A stretch of DNA of 9,295 bases, taken from NCBI GenBank assembly GCA_036558305.1, contig DATBFX010000237.1, positions 1 through 9,295 of the forward strand. The letters run 5' to 3'. The notes below the pieces were generated by a model. It was not told the DNA's origin, made no database searches, and was given only the letters and a program-made list of their open reading frames with translations. Of this stretch, positions 5,925-9,295 are shown one piece after another. This DNA comes from DATBFX01 sp036558305. GTDB lineage: Bacteria; Chloroflexota; Chloroflexia; Thermomicrobiales; UBA6265. Position 1 is the first letter of the stretch. Every line of letters starts with the position of its first letter. The translations under genes and the position numbers were made by a program.

Positions 5925-7121
5925 GTGTTCGTCGAGGTACACCTGTTGCAGAACTTCGTACCGTCGAATCTGAACCGGGACGACACCGGGTCGCCGAAGG
6001 ACTGCGAGTTCGGCGGTTACCGCCGGGCGCGCATTTCGAGTCAATGTCTGAAGCGGTCGATCCGCAAAGCGTTCGGGGACGAGCGGTTGGTGGCGGAGGA
6101 GCGCCTGGCCAAGCGGACGAAGCGCCTAGTCGACGAGGTGGCCGGTCGGCTCACCGAAGCAAACAGACCCGAAGCCGAAGCGCGGGCGGCGGTCGAGTTG
6201 CTGCTCAAGGGCGTGAAGTTGGCGGTGGACGACGAGGGAGAGACGCAATACCTGCTCTTCCTTGGCAACGCGGAGATCGCGGCCATCGCGGAGGTCTGCG
6301 CAACGCATTGGGATGCGCTGGCGGCAGCGGCGGCGAGCGAGGCGGCGCCGGAGGAAGCGGGGCGCGGCGGGGCGCGGCGGGCGAAGACGCAGGCGAAGGA
6401 GACCGTTCCGCCCGCGGCCCGCCAGGCGCTCGAACGCGTCCTCAACGGCGGGAAGGCCGCCGACCTGGCGCTGTTTGGCCGGATGCTCGCCGATCTGCCG
6501 GACAAGAACCTGGACGCGGCTTGCCAGGTGGCGCACGCGATCTCGACCAACCGGGTGAATGTCGAATTCGACTTCTTCACGGCGGTCGACGACTTGAAAC
6601 CGCGGTCCGAGGACATGGGTGCCGGCATGCTCGGCACCGTCGAGTTCAACTCCGCCTGTTTCTACCGATACGCGAACATCGAACTGGAGCAACTGAAGCG
6701 CAACCTGGACGGCGACGAGGAATTGGCGCGGGGGACGGTGGAGGCGTTTGTCCGGGCGTCGATCGCGGCGATCCCGACGGGGAAGCAGAACAGCATGGCG
6801 GCGCAGAACCCGCCGTCGCTCGTCCTGGCCGTCGTCCGGCGGACCGGGCTGTGGTCGCTGGCGAACGCGTTCCTGAAACCGGTGGCGCCGCGGGGGGAGC
6901 GCGATCTGGTGCAGCTGTCGGTGGCGGCGCTCGACGACTACTGGCGGAAGTTGATGCGGATGTACGGGGAGGACGGGATCGCGGGGGCGTGGGTGGCGCT
7001 GCTGGACGACGACGGGGACGACGGTCTGAGCGCGCTGAGACCGGGGAAGGTGGCGAACGTCGGGGCACTGGTGGGGAACGTCGTGGGGGCACTGGCGTTC
7101 GACGGCGCGCGGGCGAGGTGA
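5925..7121 (+). CDS. cas7e: Cas7e (CasC/Cse4), backbone subunit of type I-E Cascade
   Basis: A 398-residue RAMP-fold protein. Six copies polymerise along the crRNA spacer and form the Cascade backbone. The N-terminus MFVEVHLLQNFVPSNLNRDDTGSPKDCEFGGYRRARISSQCLKRSIR is diagnostic for the I-E Cas7 family. Other landmarks are the conserved ISTNRVNVEFDFFTAVDDL (206-224), GAGMLGTVEFNSACFYRYA (232-250) and IPTGKQNSMAAQNPPS (283-298). It is about 35 residues longer than E. coli CasC (363). The surplus may correspond to an Ala/Gly/Arg-rich linker at about 131-165, part of which is encoded by a 10-bp direct repeat. The start is GTG at 5925, preceded by GAGGGAG at 5911-5917. The gene has its own initiation region instead of being coupled to casB, which may suit the excess of Cas7 needed. 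The stop is 4 nt from the cas5e ATG. Confidence 0.96.
   Translation: MFVEVHLLQNFVPSNLNRDDTGSPKDCEFGGYRRARISSQCLKRSIRKAFGDERLVAEERLAKRTKRLVDEVAGRLTEANRPEAEARAAVELLLKGVKLAVDDEGETQYLLFLGNAEIAAIAEVCATHWDALAAAAASEAAPEEAGRGGARRAKTQAKETVPPAARQALERVLNGGKAADLALFGRMLADLPDKNLDAACQVAHAISTNRVNVEFDFFTAVDDLKPRSEDMGAGMLGTVEFNSACFYRYANIELEQLKRNLDGDEELARGTVEAFVRASIAAIPTGKQNSMAAQNPPSLVLAVVRRTGLWSLANAFLKPVAPRGERDLVQLSVAALDDYWRKLMRMYGEDGIAGAWVALLDDDGDDGLSALRPGKVANVGALVGNVVGALAFDGARAR
6361..6380 (+). repeat. 10-bp direct repeat in the cas7 linker
   Basis: GGCGCGGCGG occurs twice in tandem. It encodes part of the GRGGARRA stretch (about residues 146-153) in a low-complexity segment of Cas7, which suggests length variation by slippage in a surface linker. 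Confidence 0.7.
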
Positions 7122-7125
7122 GGCG

Positions 7126-7824
7126 ATGCACACGCTGCTGCTGCGGCTGGCGGGACCGATGCAGGCGTGGGGGACGCAAAGCCGCTACCTGGTGCGGGAC
7201 ACCGGGTTCGAGCCGTCCAAGAGCGGCGTGGTCGGGTTGGTCTGCGCGGCGCTCGGGCGGAGCCGGAACGACGCGGTGGACGATCTGGCGGCGCTGCGGA
7301 TGGGGGTGCGCGTCGACCGCGAGGGGGTGCTCAAACGGGAATACCATACGGCCGGAGGGAGCCACCGCCGAGGAGAAGCGTACGGCGTGGTCAACGCAAA
7401 GGGGGAATTGGGCGGAACCGTCGTCTCGCAACGGTATTACCTGGCGGACGCGGATTTCCTGGTCGGGTTGAGCGGGGACGACCTTGCGTTGCTGCGGTTG
7501 GTGGACGGGCGGTTGCGGGCCCCGGTCTGGCAGGTCTTTCTCGGCCGGAAGTCGTTCGTGCCGGGGACGCCGGTGGCGATGGCGGGGAGCGGGATTCGCG
7601 AGGGTGTGACGCTGGTCGAGGCGTTGGCGGCGGAGCCGTGGCCGGAGGGGGCGACGCGGTTGCGGATGGTGCTCGAGGCCGACGCCGCCGATGGCGACGC
7701 GGTTCGGCACGATCAGCCGTGGGGCGAGGCGTTCGCGCACCGCCGGTTCCTGCCTCGCTACGTGAAGACGGCGTTCCTGGAGCAGGCGACCGGGGCGGCG
7801 ACCGGAGGGGTGCGAGATGTCTGA
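7126..7824 (+). CDS. cas5e: Cas5e (CasD), 5'-handle-binding subunit of Cascade
   Basis: A 232-residue RAMP protein. It binds the 8-nt 5' handle of the crRNA and anchors CasA at the foot of Cascade. It opens with LLLRLAGPMQAWGTQSRYLVRDT (4-26), the Cas5e signature, followed by PSKSGVVGLVCAALG (30-44), the EYHTAGG region (72-78) and FLGRKSFVPG (138-147), which marks the glycine-rich part of the fold. RFLPRYVKTAF (207-217) closes the conserved portion. The catalytic role of Cas5 in type I-C is not expected here because Cas6e is present. The ATG is 4 nt after the cas7 stop, with the ribosome binding site GGTGAGG overlapping that stop. Its own stop overlaps the cas6e start by 8 nt. Confidence 0.95.
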   Translation: MHTLLLRLAGPMQAWGTQSRYLVRDTGFEPSKSGVVGLVCAALGRSRNDAVDDLAALRMGVRVDREGVLKREYHTAGGSHRRGEAYGVVNAKGELGGTVVSQRYYLADADFLVGLSGDDLALLRLVDGRLRAPVWQVFLGRKSFVPGTPVAMAGSGIREGVTLVEALAAEPWPEGATRLRMVLEADAADGDAVRHDQPWGEAFAHRRFLPRYVKTAFLEQATGAATGGVRDV

Positions 7825-8536
7825 ACTGTATTTGGCGCGGTTGTTCTTGAACCCGCGTTCGCGTGCGGTCCAGCACGATCTGGCGAACTGTCACGCTCTG
7901 CACCAGCGGGTGATGTCGGGATTCCCCGATGGGGAGGCAACCGGCGACGCGCGTGAGCGGTTCGGGGTGCTGTACCGGGTGGACGGCGGGGGGCGATCGG
8001 GACGGATCGTGTTGCTTGTCCAGGCACGCATCGAACCGGATTGGGCGCGATTGCCCGCGGGGTACCTGGCCGCGGTGGGGGGCGATCCGGCGAATCCGGA
8101 GGTCAAGCCGATCGGCGGCATCTACGAGCGGATTCGGGAAGGGACGGAACTGGCGTTCCGTTTGCGGGCAAACCCGACGAAGCGTGACGCGGTGAGTGGA
8201 AAGCGGGTCGAGCTCGCGCGGGAAGAGCAGCAGGTGGGCTGGCTTGAACGCAAGGGCGCCGATGGAGGATTCGTGATCCCCGCGGTCACGGTGCGACCGA
8301 GCGGCCAGGAGGGACCCGTCGTCCGCGTCGGACCGGCGGAGGGGGGCGGCAAACAAGTCGGATGGCGGCGGCAGGGTGATGAGGCGTCGAGCCGGTTGAC
8401 GTTCGGCGCGGTGGTGTTCGAGGGGGTGCTGCGGGTGACCGACGCGGACCGGTTGCGGGCAGCATTGGCGACGGGGATCGGGTCGGGGAAGGCATACGGG
8501 TTCGGGTTGTTGTCGGTGGCGCCGGTGAGGGGGTGA
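7817..8536 (+). CDS. cas6e: Cas6e (CasE/Cse3), crRNA-processing endoribonuclease
   Basis: A 239-residue protein with two ferredoxin-like halves that cuts pre-crRNA at the base of the repeat hairpin and stays bound in Cascade. The N-terminus SELYLARLFLNPRSRAVQHDLANCHALHQRVMSGFP aligns closely with Thermus thermophilus Cse3 (LVLNPASRAARRDLANPYEMHRTLS) as I remember it. On that alignment H29 is the general catalytic histidine (H26 in Thermus, H20 in E. coli), and the neighbouring active-site Tyr (Thermus Y23) is His26 here. RLRANPTKRD (about 116-125), VGWLERKGADGGF and VFEGVLRVTD follow. The glycine-rich RNA-binding loop GIGSGKAYGFGLL (220-232) is intact near the end. The gene overlaps cas5e by 8 nt and its stop lies 4 nt before cas1. 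Confidence 0.95.
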   Translation: MSELYLARLFLNPRSRAVQHDLANCHALHQRVMSGFPDGEATGDARERFGVLYRVDGGGRSGRIVLLVQARIEPDWARLPAGYLAAVGGDPANPEVKPIGGIYERIREGTELAFRLRANPTKRDAVSGKRVELAREEQQVGWLERKGADGGFVIPAVTVRPSGQEGPVVRVGPAEGGGKQVGWRRQGDEASSRLTFGAVVFEGVLRVTDADRLRAALATGIGSGKAYGFGLLSVAPVRG

Positions 8537-8540
8537 GGCG

Positions 8541-9295
8541 ATGGAGGATTTGCACCTGTTGCCGAAAGTTCGGGACAGTTGGAGCTACCTGTACGTAGAG
8601 CACGCGAAGATCGACCAGGAGGAGAAGGCGATCGCGCTGGTGGACGTGGGCGGGAAGACGCCGGTGCCGTGCGCGGCGCTGACGCTGCTGATGCTGGGAC
8701 CGGGGACGAGTATCACGCACGCGGCGATCCGGGCGCTGGCGGACAACGGGTGCCTGGTGGCGTGGACGGGCGAGGAGGGGGTGCGGTTCTACGCGCAGGG
8801 GATGGGGGAGACGCGGTCGGCGCGGCGGTTGTTGTGGCAGGCGCAGGTGTGGGCGGACCCGGCGCGGCGGCTGGCGGTGGTGATGCGGATGTACCGGATG
8901 CGGTTCGCAGAACCGCTGGATGCCGGGCTGACGCTGCGGCAGATCCGGGGGAAGGAGGGGATTCGGGTGCGGGAGGCGTACGCGCAGGCGAGTCGGGAGA
9001 CGGGAGTGGTCTGGTCGGGGCGGTCGTACACGCGGCAGCGGTGGGGGGATGCCGATCCGGTGAACCGGGCGTTGTCGTGCGCGAACAGCGCGCTGTACGG
9101 GGTGTGTCACGCGGCGATCGTGGCGGCGGGATATGCGCCGGCGCTGGGGTTCATCCATACGGGGAAGATGCTGAGTTTCGTCTACGACGTGGCGGATCTG
9201 TACAAGGTGGAGGTGACGATCCCGGCGGCGTTTCGGGCAGCGGCGGAGGGGACGGAGAAGCTGGAGCAGCGGGTGCGGCGATTGTGTCGGGATGC
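8541..9295 (+). CDS. cas1e: Cas1, CRISPR integrase of type I-E (3' end outside window)
   Basis: 251 complete codons are visible with no stop, so the gene runs off the right edge, missing perhaps 50-70 residues by comparison with E. coli Cas1 (305). With Cas2 it forms the integrase that inserts new spacers at the leader end of the array. The start MEDLHLLPKVRDSWSYLYVEHAKI is typical for the I-E branch. LGPGTSITHAAIRALADNGCLVAWTGEEG (52-80) is the conserved N-terminal beta-domain end. Metal ligands fit E145 (IRVREAY), H206 (GFIHTGKM), D216 and D219 (VYDVADLYK). The H-to-D and D-to-D spacings (10 and 3) equal those of E. coli H208, D218 and D221. The ATG lies 4 nt after the cas6e stop, with GGTGAGG as ribosome binding site overlapping that stop. 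Gly codons are strikingly biased to GGG (15 of 20). Confidence 0.96.
   Translation, partial: MEDLHLLPKVRDSWSYLYVEHAKIDQEEKAIALVDVGGKTPVPCAALTLLMLGPGTSITHAAIRALADNGCLVAWTGEEGVRFYAQGMGETRSARRLLWQAQVWADPARRLAVVMRMYRMRFAEPLDAGLTLRQIRGKEGIRVREAYAQASRETGVVWSGRSYTRQRWGDADPVNRALSCANSALYGVCHAAIVAAGYAPALGFIHTGKMLSFVYDVADLYKVEVTIPAAFRAAAEGTEKLEQRVRRLCRD

Overview
This is a high-GC bacterial window (about two thirds G+C or more by eye) dominated by one plus-strand operon: a complete type I-E CRISPR-Cas interference module running into the adaptation genes. The order is cas3, casA (cse1), casB (cse2), cas7e, cas5e, cas6e, cas1e, the canonical I-E order. cas1 is cut by the right edge. cas2 and a CRISPR array would be expected beyond it, and neither is visible here. 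The host cannot be fixed from the sequence. The codon use, strong Shine-Dalgarno sites, Thermus/Chloroflexota/actinobacterial-looking Cas proteins and a dispersed palindromic repeat (CCCTCACCCCCGG... type) would fit a Chloroflexota (for example Thermomicrobia-like) or similar high-GC bacterium. That is a low-confidence inference.

Left region (1-840): positions 1-402 hold the C-terminal end of an ABC-transporter membrane permease of the simple-sugar/nucleoside type, ending in a low-complexity tail built on an 8-bp tandem repeat. A 438-bp gene-free region follows, with several inverted repeats and an AT-rich island at 655-686. That island carries a near-ideal sigma70-type promoter on the minus strand, pointing away from cas3. 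It recalls the anti-Pcas promoter of E. coli.

cas region (841-9295): Cas3 is the HD nuclease/helicase that degrades target DNA. CasA, CasB, Cas7, Cas5 and Cas6e form Cascade: CasA reads the PAM, Cas7 is the six-copy backbone on the spacer RNA, CasB is the inner belly dimer, Cas5 caps the 5' handle, and Cas6e cuts the repeat and holds the 3' hairpin. Cas1 with Cas2 inserts new spacers. Five of the six junctions are tightly coupled (4- or 8-nt overlaps, or 4-nt gaps). The exception is a 77-bp gap with a hairpin just before cas7, the subunit needed in excess. All key catalytic motifs I can check are intact, so the system looks functional.

The main oddities are a dispersed palindromic repeat translated in frame inside Cas3, the outward promoter in the leader, a Tyr-to-His change next to the Cas6e catalytic His, and a clear difference in glycine codon choice between casA and cas1. 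I see no evidence of an undescribed system: this is a recognisable type I-E locus with local peculiarities.
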